Below, in pieces: positions 31,606-39,342 of a stretch of DNA of 64,000 nucleotides; the first letter of the stretch is position 1; each line of letters starts with the position of its first letter. The position numbers were made by a program, and so were the translations under genes. Below the pieces are notes generated by a model. That model did not search any database, was not told the DNA's origin, and worked only from the letters and a program-made list of their open reading frames with translations. Source of the DNA: Blastococcus sp. LR1 (GTDB lineage Bacteria > Actinomycetota > Actinomycetes > Mycobacteriales > Geodermatophilaceae); NCBI RefSeq assembly GCF_020166105.1, contig NZ_JAIUJY010000003.1:124001-188000 (forward strand), given 5' to 3'.

Positions 31606-32453
31606 TGCGCGAGTGCACCTTCGCCGGGGGCACGGCAGTTCTCACCGGCGCGGCCAGCGGCATCGGCGAGGCGCTCGCGCTCGACCTGGCCCGCCGGGAG
31701 AGCCACCTGGTCCTGGTGGACCGGGACGCCGAGCGGCTCGAGGGCGTGGCGGGGCGGATCCGGGGCGAGCACCCCGCGCTGCGCGTGGTCACGCACGTCG
31801 TCGACCTCTCCGACGAGAAGGCGACCGCCGTCCTGGCCGAGACGCTGGCGGCCGAGCACCCCGAGACGACGCTGCTGGTCAACAACGCCGGCGTCGCCCT
31901 CGGCGGGCGGCTCGACCAGGTCAGCCTCGAGGACTTCGACTGGGTCATGGCGATCAACTTCTCCGCCGTCGTCCGGCTCACCTACGCGATGCTGCCGGTG
32001 CTGAAGTCGCACCCGGGCGCGCACGTGGTCAACGTGTCCAGCGTCTTCGGCATCTTCGCGCCGGCCGGCCAGGTGGCCTACGCGGCCAGCAAGTTCGCCG
32101 TGCGCGGGTTCAGCGAGTCGCTGCGGCACGAGCTCGCCGAGGACGGCGTCGGTCTCACCGTGGTGCACCCGGGCGGGATCAAGACCCGCATCGCCGAGAC
32201 CGCCCGCACCGGCTCCGGCGTCTCCGCCGAGGAGTACGAGAAGGGGCGCAAGCAGTTCTCGCGCATGCTCCGCATCCCGCCGGAGAAGGCCGCCGCTCAG
32301 ATCGTCACGGCCATCGAGAAGCGCCGTCCGCGGCTGCTCATCGGCGCGAGCGCGAAGGTGCCCGACGTGCTCGTGCGGCTGATGCCGGGGCGGTACTGGC
32401 GGCTGGTCGGCAGGGTCGCCGGCCCCCCGCGCAGGCCGGGCACCGCAGACTGA
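31605..32453 (+). CDS. Short-chain dehydrogenase/reductase (SDR)
   Basis: 282 residues. Cofactor motif TGAASGIGEALAL, structural NNAGVALGG and catalytic S/Y/K as VSSVFGIFAP and YAASK. The C-terminal part (RARTGSGV.. to RIPPEKAAAQIVTAIEKRRPRLLIG) is typical of SDRs that accompany BVMOs in actinobacteria (SadH/Rv3085-like). It starts at the last base of the ethA stop codon, so translation is coupled. A pathway from alcohol to ketone (SDR) to ester (EthA) is a reasonable inference. Confidence 0.88.
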   Translation: MRECTFAGGTAVLTGAASGIGEALALDLARRESHLVLVDRDAERLEGVAGRIRGEHPALRVVTHVVDLSDEKATAVLAETLAAEHPETTLLVNNAGVALGGRLDQVSLEDFDWVMAINFSAVVRLTYAMLPVLKSHPGAHVVNVSSVFGIFAPAGQVAYAASKFAVRGFSESLRHELAEDGVGLTVVHPGGIKTRIAETARTGSGVSAEEYEKGRKQFSRMLRIPPEKAAAQIVTAIEKRRPRLLIGASAKVPDVLVRLMPGRYWRLVGRVAGPPRRPGTAD

Positions 32454-32457
32454 CCGG

Positions 32458-33096
32458 GTGCCCGACGTCCCCCCGGAGTTCATCCGCGCCCACACCCGCC
32501 CGGTCCGCCCGGAGCTGGTGCCCGAGGTCGAGCTGCTGATCGCGGCCGACGTCGTCGCCCTGTGGGAGGCGATGGAGACCGAGCAGGGGCGGACCTCGAC
32601 CGATCCGCCGTTCTGGGCGGCCGCCTGGCCCGGCGGTCAGGCGCTCGCCCGGTACGTGCTCGACAACCCGCAGGTGGTGGCGGGCGGCCGGGTCCTGGAC
32701 CTCGGGGCGGGCAGCGGGCTGGTCGCCGTCGCCGCGGTGAAGGCCGGCGCCGCCGAGGTGCTGGCCAGCGACGTGGACCCGTTCGCACTGACCGCGATCG
32801 CGGTCAACGCAGAGGAGAACGGCGCCGCGGGGATCACGCCGGTCGGTGACGTGCTGGGCGGGGATTCGCCGGACGTCGCGGTGATCCTGGCCGGCGACGT
32901 CTGCTACGACCGGGAGATGACCGACCGGGTGCTGCCCTTCCTCGAGGCGGCCCGCGCCCGCGGGGCCGAGGTGCTGATCGGCGACCCCGGCCGGGTGTAC
33001 CTGCCCGAGGACCGGCTGAGCTCCGTGGCCACCTACGAGGTGCCTGACACCGAAGGGCCGGGGGTCCGCCGGACGACGGTCTGGCGGCTGCCCTGA
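32458..33096 (+). CDS. Class I SAM methyltransferase, ETFB-lysine-methyltransferase/Nnt1-like
   Basis: 212 residues. Segment PPFWAAAWPGGQALARYVL, motif I RVLDLGAGSGLVAVAA, then VLASDVDPFALTAIAVNAEEN and the AGDVCYDREMTDRVLPFL loop are characteristic of the COG3897 group that methylates proteins such as ETF-beta. The GTG start lies four bases after the SDR stop and completes an ethA-SDR-methyltransferase operon. Substrate unknown; the nearest family suggests a protein lysine. Confidence 0.82.
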   Translation: MPDVPPEFIRAHTRPVRPELVPEVELLIAADVVALWEAMETEQGRTSTDPPFWAAAWPGGQALARYVLDNPQVVAGGRVLDLGAGSGLVAVAAVKAGAAEVLASDVDPFALTAIAVNAEENGAAGITPVGDVLGGDSPDVAVILAGDVCYDREMTDRVLPFLEAARARGAEVLIGDPGRVYLPEDRLSSVATYEVPDTEGPGVRRTTVWRLP

Positions 33097-33142
33097 CCCG
33101 GGGAGCGACTCGGCTCACAGCCCGATAGTTGAGCCCCGGGGA

Positions 33143-33171
33143 TTGTCACGAACGGATAACACTGGTTACCG
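33143..33171 (+). promoter_or_regulatory. Putative promoter for the c-di-AMP riboswitch transcript
   Basis: TTGTCA (33143-33148) and TTACCG (33166-33171) are spaced by 17 bases and lie about 50 bases before the aptamer's 5' stem. Assigned by eye. Confidence 0.4.
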
Positions 33172-33222
33172 TGGCTGAGCCCGGCCGGTCACTCACTCCC
33201 CACCCGGGGAGGTCCACCGGGC

Positions 33223-33368
33223 GCCGCCGAATCGCCCGCTGCTCCCGAGCCGCGAGCGAACCGGGGACCCACCGCAGTACTGGGGTGAATCCTGCGCCGC
33301 ACCGGCGCGGGTAGGGCTACTTCTGCGCCCGAATCCGTCAGCTAACTCGGTAGGCGGCTCACAGAAGA
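33223..33368 (+). ncRNA. c-di-AMP riboswitch (ydaO/yuaA type)
   Basis: The aptamer core is unmistakable: GCCGCCGAATC at the 5' end, then AACCGGGGACCCA, GGGGTGAATCC, GGGTAGGGCTACTTCTG and CCGTCAGCTAACTC, closed by GGCGGC (33353-33358) that pairs with GCCGCC (33223-33228), and CAGAAG pairing with CTTCTG. These are the conserved blocks of the ydaO family, which binds c-di-AMP and usually turns genes off. In actinobacteria it often precedes cell-wall hydrolase genes, as here. No clear terminator hairpin with a T-run follows, so the switching mechanism is unclear. Confidence 0.95.
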
Positions 33369-33384
33369 AACGGAGCACCGCCGC

Positions 33385-33459
33385 ATGGCGAGCCTGCGGG
33401 CCCACCTTGCACGGAACCGCAGCCGGTACGGAGTCTCGCGCGCGCCTTCCCCGCGCTGA
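33385..33459 (+). CDS. Possible 24-residue upstream ORF between riboswitch and transglycosylase gene
   Basis: An ATG at 33385 with GGAG about 10 bases upstream opens a 24-codon frame (MASLRAHLARNRSRY..) that ends at TGA 33457-33459, 109 bases before the main gene. The peptide is basic and has no signal sequence. It begins 17 bases after the riboswitch and could be a regulatory leader ORF. Confidence 0.4.
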   Translation: MASLRAHLARNRSRYGVSRAPSPR

Positions 33460-33567
33460 GCGCCCGGGCCACCCGCCCGACACCCGCTGCCACCCGACCA
33501 CTTCGCAGCCGTCCGACGCCGCCCCCGGCCGGACCGCCGCGCCCTGCACCTGGAGCAGTTCCTCCCC

Positions 33568-34350
33568 ATGAACCTTCGTCTCACCCGTGCCGCACGCCCG
33601 TCCACCGGCACCCGCAGCGCCGCTCTGCGCGCCCGTCGCCCCGCGCTCCTGCTCGGAGTCGCCGCCGCCGGCGCCCTGATGGTCAACGTGGTCACCGCCG
33701 GCGAGCCCGCCGCGCAGGCCGAGCCCCAGCTGGCCTCGGTCAGCGTCGCCGAGCAGCTCGGCATCACCCAGGAGGCCGCCCCGGTCGAGGAGCACGCGGT
33801 CACCGCCGTCGACTCCCTGGGCGAGCTGGCCGCCAGCCGCAGCGAGCGGCAGGCCGCGCAGGACGCCGCCGTCCAGGCGCAGATCGCTGCCGACCAGGCC
33901 GAGCTCGACCGCCGCGCCGCCGAGGAGGCAGCGCGCAAGGCCGCCGAGGAGGAGGCCGCACGGAAGGCCGCCGAGGCCGCCGCGGCGGAGGCCGCGCGCA
34001 AGGCCGAGGCCGCTGCCGCATCCGCCCGCCCGGGCCGCGGCACCACCACCGCCGCCGCGCCGGCCGGCTCCTACAAGCAGTACGCGATGAGCAAGGTCGG
34101 CAGCTCCGGCGAGTTCTCCTGCCTGGAGAGCCTCTGGGGCAAGGAGAGCGGCTGGAACCCGAACGCCCAGAACCCCTCCAGCACCGCCTACGGCATCCCG
34201 CAGTTCCTCGACTCCACCTGGAAGGGCACCGGGATCGCCAAGACCTCCGACGGCTACCGGCAGATCGACGCGGGCCTGATCTACATCGAGAACCGGTTCG
34301 GTTCCCCCTGCGCCGCGTGGTCGCACAGCCAGTCCAAGGGCTGGTACTGA
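33568..34350 (+). CDS. Secreted lytic transglycosylase-like cell-wall hydrolase
   Basis: 260 residues. A basic N-terminus and hydrophobic segment (ALLLGVAAAGALMVNVVTAG) form a signal peptide likely cleaved near AQA-EPQ. Residues about 95-150 are an Ala/Glu/Lys/Arg-rich coiled-coil linker. The C-terminal domain (about 165-260) has CLESLWGKESGWNPNAQNP with the catalytic-type Glu, then AYGIPQFLDSTWKGTG and CAAWSHSQSKGWY, characteristic of SLT-like peptidoglycan transglycosylases in actinobacteria. Controlled by the c-di-AMP riboswitch 200 bases upstream, it probably acts in wall remodelling during growth or resuscitation. Confidence 0.9.
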   Translation: MNLRLTRAARPSTGTRSAALRARRPALLLGVAAAGALMVNVVTAGEPAAQAEPQLASVSVAEQLGITQEAAPVEEHAVTAVDSLGELAASRSERQAAQDAAVQAQIAADQAELDRRAAEEAARKAAEEEAARKAAEAAAAEAARKAEAAAASARPGRGTTTAAAPAGSYKQYAMSKVGSSGEFSCLESLWGKESGWNPNAQNPSSTAYGIPQFLDSTWKGTGIAKTSDGYRQIDAGLIYIENRFGSPCAAWSHSQSKGWY

Positions 34351-34357
34351 GAGGGCA

Positions 34358-35080
34358 GTGCACATCGGGACGTCGGGGTGGAGTTATGACCACTGGGACG
34401 GCGTGCTCTATTCGCCCGGCACGCCGCCTCGGGGCCGGCTGGGGCACTACGTGCGGCGGTTCGGCACCGTCGAGCTCAACGCCAGCTTCTACCGCTGGCC
34501 GCGGGACTCCTCGTTCGCGAGCTGGCGGCGTCGGCTGCCACCGGGCTTCCAGCTCTCCGTCAAGGCGCCCCGCGGCCTGACGCACGCGAAGAAGCTCTAC
34601 GCCCCCGAGGCGTGGATCGGCCGGATGACCTCGGCCTGGCACGAGCTCGGCGACCGACGCGCGGTCCTGCTCCTCCAGCTGCACCCGGCGCACCAGCGCG
34701 ACGACGCCCGGCTGGCCTACGTCCTGGAGCGGCTGCCGCCGTGGATGAGGGTGGCCGTGGAGTTCCGCCACCCCAGCTGGCACGACGACGCCGTCTACGC
34801 CCTGCTGGAGCGGCACGGCGCCGCGTACTGCGTCATGAGCGGCGCGGGCTTGCCCTGCGTGCTGCGCGCCACGGCGCCGTTCGTCTACGTCCGCATGCAC
34901 GGCCCCGATTCCCAGCACCTCTACGCCGGCTCGTACTCCGACGACGACCTGCGCTGGTGGGCCGACCGGCTGGGGGAGTGGCAGGCCGGCGGGCGCGAGG
35001 TCTACGTCTACTTCAACAACGACGGACACGGCCACGCCGTCCGCAACGCCGAGCGGCTCCGTGAACTCGTAGCCGGGTGA
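34358..35080 (+). CDS. DUF72 domain-containing protein
   Basis: 240 residues covering a full DUF72 TIM-barrel: MHIGTSGWSYDHWDGVLY at the start, VELNASFYRWP, FQLSVKAPRGLTH, LLLQLHPAHQ, VAVEFRHPSWHDD and FVYVRMHGPD, VYVYFNNDGHGHAVRNA at the end. These motifs are diagnostic. The biochemical function is not established; members are often near DNA-repair or SPOUT genes. It starts (GTG) seven bases after the transglycosylase stop, which suggests read-through from the riboswitch transcript. Confidence 0.88.
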   Translation: MHIGTSGWSYDHWDGVLYSPGTPPRGRLGHYVRRFGTVELNASFYRWPRDSSFASWRRRLPPGFQLSVKAPRGLTHAKKLYAPEAWIGRMTSAWHELGDRRAVLLLQLHPAHQRDDARLAYVLERLPPWMRVAVEFRHPSWHDDAVYALLERHGAAYCVMSGAGLPCVLRATAPFVYVRMHGPDSQHLYAGSYSDDDLRWWADRLGEWQAGGREVYVYFNNDGHGHAVRNAERLRELVAG

Positions 35081-35133
35081 CGCCGCGCACCTCGCCCGAT
35101 CGGGGGCCGGTGCGGAGAGATCGGCGGCCGACT

Positions 35134-35162
35134 CAACCTTCGGTGCCGTGTCGGGCGTGTTC
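35134..35162 (+). promoter_or_regulatory. Putative ECF-sigma promoter of the SigE-family gene
   Basis: CAACCTT (35134-35140) followed after 14 bases by GCGTGTTC resembles the AACC/CGT-type promoters that SigE-family sigma factors use and often autoregulate. Located 40 bases before the sigma gene. Assigned by eye. Confidence 0.4.
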
Positions 35163-35202
35163 AGAGGTAGAGCACCCGGCCGGGTGCCGGAGCGGAGGCA
35201 TC

Positions 35203-35721
35203 GTGGTCAGCGGCGACGAAGGCGACTTCGCCGAATTCGTCGAGCAGTGGTCACCCGCGCTGCTGCGGGTGGCGTTCCTGCTCACCGGCAACCGCTGGTC
35301 GGCGGAGGACCTCCTGCAGACGGCGCTCCTGAAGACGTCGCGGCGGTGGTCGGCGATCGCCGACCCGCAGGCTGCCTACCCCTACGTCCGCCGAGTGCTC
35401 GTGACCACGCAGACCAGCTGGCTGCGGCGCCGCCGGGTGACCGAGGTGCTGGTGGACCAGCTGCCTGATCACGGTCCGCCGCCGGACGAGGCGGGGATCC
35501 TCCCGGGCCGCGCGCTCGCGGCGCTGGAGACGCTGCCTCCGCGGATGCGGGCGGTCGTCGTCCTCCGCTACTACGAGGACCTCTCCGAGGCCGAGACCGC
35601 CGCGGCGCTCGGCTGCTCGCCCGGCTCCGTCAAGAGCCAGGCGTCCCGCGGGCTGGCCCGGCTCCGGGCCGAGCTCGCCCCCTCGACCGGGAAGACCGCG
35701 CAGCGAGAGGAAGTCCGATGA
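35203..35721 (+). CDS. SigE-family ECF RNA polymerase sigma factor
   Basis: 172 residues, domains sigma-2 (FAEFVEQWSPALLRVAFLLT, then WSAEDLLQTALLKTSRRW) and sigma-4 (LPPRMRAVVVLRYYEDLS, ETAAALGCSPGSVKSQASRGL). The sequence FAEFVEQWSPALLRVAFLLTG is the typical opening of the actinobacterial SigE-family. GTG 35203 has GGAGG five bases upstream. It overlaps the next gene by four bases. Trigger unknown. Confidence 0.92.
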   Translation: MVSGDEGDFAEFVEQWSPALLRVAFLLTGNRWSAEDLLQTALLKTSRRWSAIADPQAAYPYVRRVLVTTQTSWLRRRRVTEVLVDQLPDHGPPPDEAGILPGRALAALETLPPRMRAVVVLRYYEDLSEAETAAALGCSPGSVKSQASRGLARLRAELAPSTGKTAQREEVR

Positions 35722-36230
35722 ACAGCAGCGACCTGACCGACGCCCTGCGCCGCGACGCCGACCTGGTCGGGGAACCGCCCGGTGACCTGCTGGAGCGGGT
35801 CGAGCAGCTGCACCGACGGAGCAACCGCCGCCGGGCCGGCCTGGTGGCCGCCGCCGCGGGCGCGGTCCTCGTGGTCGCCGCGGTGCCCCTGCTGGACCGC
35901 CCGGACCGGCCCGACCGCGGAAGCGTGGCCGCACCGGCGGGGCCGACGACGCCCGGCGTGGCGGAGCAGCACGCCGACCTCGCCGCCGAGTTCGGGATCG
36001 TCGATCCACCGGTTGTGCCGGTCGTCGAACTGGTCACCCCGGAACGGCGGGCTGCGCTGGTCGAGAACTGCCTGGCCGGTCGGGGCTGGCGACTCGTCGA
36101 GGGGGCCTACGTGGCGTCGGAAGCGCAGCGGGCCGACTTCTCCCTCGCCAACTACGTCTGCATGGCCAGCTATCCGATCGACCCCTCCTACGTCGGCACG
36201 CCGGAGGAGGAGGACCGCATCGCCGACTAG
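35718..36230 (+). CDS. Single-pass membrane protein, possible sigma-factor partner
   Basis: 170 residues. N-terminal cytoplasmic part (about 1-40) with LEQLHRRSNRRRAG-like basic stretch, one membrane helix (GLVAAAAGAVLVVAAVPLL), then an extracytoplasmic domain ending CLAGRGWRLVEGAYVA and NYVCMASYPIDPSY with two cysteines. This layout and the ATGA overlap with the sigma gene are typical of membrane regulators (anti-sigma) of SigE-family factors. No zinc-binding anti-sigma motif (HxxxCxxC) is seen, so anti-sigma function is inference. Confidence 0.75.
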   Translation: MNSSDLTDALRRDADLVGEPPGDLLERVEQLHRRSNRRRAGLVAAAAGAVLVVAAVPLLDRPDRPDRGSVAAPAGPTTPGVAEQHADLAAEFGIVDPPVVPVVELVTPERRAALVENCLAGRGWRLVEGAYVASEAQRADFSLANYVCMASYPIDPSYVGTPEEEDRIAD

Positions 36231-36242
36231 GCACCGCGGCGG

Positions 36243-37436
36243 TCAGTCCAGCAGCCCGGCCCGGTCCTTTGCCGCCAGCGTCGTCCGGACGGCGTCGTCG
36301 ACCAGCTCGGCGAACGCCGGGTCCTGATCCGCGCGCCCGACCACGGCGTCGATCATGGCGGGCACGGGTTCGCCGTCGACGGTGAGCACGAGAGTTCCGC
36401 CGGCCGCGAGGAACCGCACCGCGCGCTCGCCGGGCGGGATGCCCTCCACCGCGTCGGCGTTCGCCAGGTCGTCGGAGATGACCACACCGTCGAAGCCGAG
36501 GCGCTCGCGGAGCAGCCCGGTGACCACAGGTCGGGAGAAGGCCGCCTGGTTCTCCGGGTCGATCAGCGGATAGACGGCGCTGGACATCATCACGAACGGC
36601 TCGGCGGAGATGCGGTCGAGGGCGTCGGAGTACGCGGTGACCTGCTCGTCGTCGGGGCCGGTGCCCGGGTCCACCACGCTGGCCCGGGTGTCGGTGTTCC
36701 CCTGCACCCGGCCGAGGCCGGGGAAGTGCTTGAGCGTGGCGACGACGCCGTGCGCGGCCAACCCGTCGGAGATCGCGACGGCGTCGGCGGCGACGTCACC
36801 GGCGGTGCCGCCGTAGTGCCGGTCGACCGCGCCGATGGGTTCGTTGCCGCCCTCCGTGCCGGGCGGGACGACGTCGGCTACCGGCGCCAGGTTGACGTTG
36901 AGGCCGGCCGCGTTCATCGAGGCGCCGATCTGCTCGCCGAGGGTCCGCAGCTCGGCGTCCGGCAGCCGACCCTGCTCGACCGCGGTCGGGAGCAGGTCGA
37001 ACCCCGGGCCCTTGAAGGTCTGCACGAGGCCGCCCTCCTGGTCGGCGGCCATCCACAGGGCAGGGCCGGGCGCCGCCTCCTGCCAGTCGCGCGTTCGCGC
37101 GGCCAGGTCGGCGGCGGGCATCCCCGTCCGGCCGTGCAGGAAGACCCCGCCTACCCCGGTGCGGACGATGTCGGCCCCACTGTCCAGGTCGTCCAGGGGC
37201 ACGCCGGCCACGAACAGCTGGGCGACCCGCTGGCGCTGGTCCAGCTCCTCCAGCGCCGCGTCCACCCGGTTCGCGCTGGTCGGCGCCGCCGGCGCCGAGG
37301 CCGTCGGGGAGGAGCCCTCGGCCGCCGTGGTGGCGGTGGCGGCGACGGGGCGCGTCTCGGTCGTGGTGCAGGCGGCCAGCGCGACGGCGAGCGTCACGGA
37401 CGCGACAGCAGGGAGCAGTGGACCGCGGATGCGCAC
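36243..37436 (-). CDS. lpqI: Beta-N-acetylhexosaminidase lipoprotein, GH3 (LpqI/NagZ-like)
   Basis: 397 residues. Lipoprotein signal with lipobox LAAC (Cys23), followed by a Thr/Ala-rich spacer. The GH3 domain shows MAADQEGGLVQTFKGPGF, NLAPVADV, the family motif KHFPGLGRVQGNTDT (His of the acid/base dyad region) and VVISDDLANADAV (nucleophile Asp in SDD). LpqI in mycobacteria releases GlcNAc/MurNAc during peptidoglycan recycling. The gene is convergent with the sigma-factor pair (stop-to-stop 12 bases). In M. tuberculosis lpqI is beside aftD; here they are 20 kb apart. Confidence 0.9.
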   Translation of the reverse strand: MRIRGPLLPAVASVTLAVALAACTTTETRPVAATATTAAEGSSPTASAPAAPTSANRVDAALEELDQRQRVAQLFVAGVPLDDLDSGADIVRTGVGGVFLHGRTGMPAADLAARTRDWQEAAPGPALWMAADQEGGLVQTFKGPGFDLLPTAVEQGRLPDAELRTLGEQIGASMNAAGLNVNLAPVADVVPPGTEGGNEPIGAVDRHYGGTAGDVAADAVAISDGLAAHGVVATLKHFPGLGRVQGNTDTRASVVDPGTGPDDEQVTAYSDALDRISAEPFVMMSSAVYPLIDPENQAAFSRPVVTGLLRERLGFDGVVISDDLANADAVEGIPPGERAVRFLAAGGTLVLTVDGEPVPAMIDAVVGRADQDPAFAELVDDAVRTTLAAKDRAGLLD

Positions 37437-37588
37437 GATTCTCCCGGAGCAGGTGGAAGGGGTCCGTCAGCAGTGTTCCCGACGGGACACCCGGGCATGC
37501 GCGAGGTGCGAGGGCGACTGGACCGCTCGCCGCGGAGGTGCTCGGCTGCCTAAGGTCGGGGGACCGCACCCCAGCCGGAGGGACCCCG

Positions 37589-37990
37589 ATGACCGAGCCC
37601 GACGCCGCCGACCCCGCCGTGCCGCCCCCCGGGCTCGTCGGGCGTTCGATCGACGAGTTCGTCGGCCAGCTCCGCGGCTTCACCGACCGCGCGCGCAGCC
37701 TCGCCGGCAGCGCCACCGCCCGGCTGCCGTTGCCCGCCCTGCCGAGCCCGCCCGGCGCGCTCTCCGCCGCCCAGGTGCGGGCGATCGCGGAGATGGTCGG
37801 CGCCCAGCGCAGCTCGATCGCGGCGATGCGCGCCCAGCTCGACGCCTTCGACCGGCAGCTCGAGGTGCTGGAGAAGATCTTGGACCCGCTGGTCGAGTGG
37901 AGCTCCACCTGGGCGCGGCTCGAAGAGGCGGTCGGCGACTTCGTGCGCCACGGCGAGCGTCGTTCCGAGGGCTCGGACCCCGCTCAGTAG
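37589..37990 (+). CDS. Small helical protein of unknown function
   Basis: 133 residues, start ATG 37589 with GGAGGGA upstream. The first 60 residues contain VGRSIDEFVGQLRGFTDRARSLAG and a Pro-rich stretch; residues 65-120 are amphipathic helices rich in Ala/Leu/Glu. It has no signal peptide and no cysteine. Ends overlap the convergent 148-residue gene by seven bases. The length and helicity recall phasin-like or nucleoid/cell-surface adaptors, but I do not recognise a family. Confidence 0.6.
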   Translation: MTEPDAADPAVPPPGLVGRSIDEFVGQLRGFTDRARSLAGSATARLPLPALPSPPGALSAAQVRAIAEMVGAQRSSIAAMRAQLDAFDRQLEVLEKILDPLVEWSSTWARLEEAVGDFVRHGERRSEGSDPAQ

Positions 37991-38430
37991 CCGTCGTCCT
38001 CCTCGTCGTCCCGCGGTCGGCGGGGCGGACGGCGGAGCAGGCCGGTCACCGTGCCCATCCGGGTCTGCGCCTGGCGGAGCCCGGCGATCAGTGGCACGAG
38101 GTCGTCCTGGATGTGCCGGAGCGTGTCGGGCACGGTCTCCACGACCGGGTCGTCGAGCACCCGGGCCACCCGCTGCAGGCCCGGCTTCAAGGCTCGCACC
38201 GGCTCCTCGAGGTCGTCCACCAGCGTCTCCAGGCGCTCGGCCGTGCGCTGCACCGACGCGATCGTCTCCGTGGCGGAGTCGACGAGCTGGATGAGCTGCC
38301 GCACGGTGCCGTTCAGGTCCGACAGCGTGCGCGGGAGCTGCGCGAGCGCCTCGGTCTGGGTCTGCAGCAGGGAGAGCAGCTCGCCGAACCCGGGGATGCG
38401 GGGGAGGCCGAGGCCGCGAAAGGGATCCAC
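37984..38430 (-). CDS. Coiled-coil protein of unknown function
   Basis: 148 residues almost entirely heptad-like: ELLSLLQTQTEALAQLPRTL, LIQLVDSATETIASVQRTAE, RLETLVDDLEEPVRAL and QRVARVLDDPVVETVPDTL, then a basic patch RRPPRRPRDDEEDDGY. Probably an oligomeric soluble coiled coil. The neighbour reading toward it is another small helical protein, and the two coding ends overlap by seven bases; a shared role is possible but not shown. No recognised domain. Confidence 0.7.
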   Translation of the reverse strand: MDPFRGLGLPRIPGFGELLSLLQTQTEALAQLPRTLSDLNGTVRQLIQLVDSATETIASVQRTAERLETLVDDLEEPVRALKPGLQRVARVLDDPVVETVPDTLRHIQDDLVPLIAGLRQAQTRMGTVTGLLRRPPRRPRDDEEDDGY

Positions 38431-38485
38431 CTGGTCACCGTCCGCGAGTGCCGGCGTGCACGCAACCCGGCCGGTTCGGGGGGAC

Positions 38486-38553
38486 GATCCAGCGGCCGGT
38501 TGCTGGACCGCTGGATCTCGGCCCCCCCGGGCCGCCGGCGACCCGGGGGGCCG
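38486..38553 (-). terminator. Two tandem hairpins downstream of the GAF-ANTAR gene
   Basis: GATCCAGCGG (38486-38495) pairs with CCGCTGGATC (38508-38517), and 38519-38553 forms a second hairpin with arms CGGCCCCCC/GGGGGGCCG. They lie 70-130 bases beyond the stop of the minus-strand GAF-ANTAR gene and before the coiled-coil gene's start, so they may insulate the two. Confidence 0.6.
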
Positions 38554-38601
38554 TGAGTCCGGGATGCCCAGTGCGGACCGGCCGCATACGTGCTGGGCGG
38601 A

Positions 38602-38632
38602 GTCGGTTCAGGCGGGGTCGGTTCAGGACGGG
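38602..38632. repeat. Two tandem copies of GTCGGTTCAGG with flanks
   Basis: GTCGGTTCAGGCGGG (38602-38616) and GTCGGTTCAGGACGGG (38617-38632) repeat across the stop codon of the GAF-ANTAR gene, a small duplication of its 3' end. Confidence 0.7.
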
Positions 38633-39342
38633 TCGAGCTCGCCGGTGTGCACGAACTGGATGGCGACGTCCCGCAGCTTGACGTTCCGCTCCATCGACAG
38701 CCGGGCCAGGATCTGGAAGGCCTGGTCCGCGGTGAGCTTGAACCGCTCCATCAGGATGCCCTTGGCCTGGTCGATGACGGCCCGGGACTCCAGCGCAGCC
38801 TGCAGGTGCTCCGCCCGATCCACCGCGGTCTCGTACAGGTAGATGTTGGAGACCGGCCCGACCGCGTAGGCGGCGAGCCGGGAGACCAGGTCACGGGTGC
38901 GGGGGTCGTCGACGTCTGCCTGCCGTGCGTAGACGTTCAGCCCGCCCTGGACCAGCTCCTGGGACGGCAGGGGATAGGAGAAGATGCTGTCCACGCCCCG
39001 GGCGGCGGCCTCTGCGGCGAACTCCGGCCAGGTGCGCTCGGCGTGGGTGTTCGGGATGCCGGCGTGCCGCCCCGTGGAGGCGGCCTCCAGGCACGGGCCG
39101 GCCCCGAGGCGGTACTGGACCTGGTCGAGCTCGTTGGCGAGCTCACCGCTGGCCGCGACGGTGGTGGGCCGGCCGCCGGCGAGGATGGTGACCGAGGCCA
39201 GAGGCCGGCCGGGAAGGATGCGGGTGGCCAGCTCGGTCACCTTGTCGAGCACCGACTCGAGCGAGTGCTCGGCGAAGGACAGCCGAGCCAGTTCGTCGAA
39301 GGCCGGTTGGACGACGGCGGAATCGTCGTCGGGCGGTGTCAC
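38623..39342 (-). CDS. GAF and ANTAR domain regulator (copy 1)
   Basis: 239 residues from GTG 39342, which has GGAG eight bases upstream. Residues about 10-165 form a GAF sensor (SFAEHSLESVLDKVTELA, YRLGAGPCLEAA, IFSYPLPSQELVQGGLNVYA), and 175-230 an ANTAR RNA-binding domain (ALESRAVIDQAKGILMERF, LTADQAFQILARLSM). ANTAR proteins bind paired RNA hairpins and act as antiterminators, controlled here by an unknown GAF ligand. Divergent from a close paralogue at 39723. Confidence 0.9.
   Translation of the reverse strand: MTPPDDDSAVVQPAFDELARLSFAEHSLESVLDKVTELATRILPGRPLASVTILAGGRPTTVAASGELANELDQVQYRLGAGPCLEAASTGRHAGIPNTHAERTWPEFAAEAAARGVDSIFSYPLPSQELVQGGLNVYARQADVDDPRTRDLVSRLAAYAVGPVSNIYLYETAVDRAEHLQAALESRAVIDQAKGILMERFKLTADQAFQILARLSMERNVKLRDVAIQFVHTGELDPS

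Noticed and set aside
35160-35174. tRNA-like D-arm sequence (TTCAGAGGTAGAGCA)
   Set aside because: No T-loop (GTTCGANNC) and no acceptor-stem pairing follow within 90 bases; the sequence lies in the leader of the sigma-factor gene.
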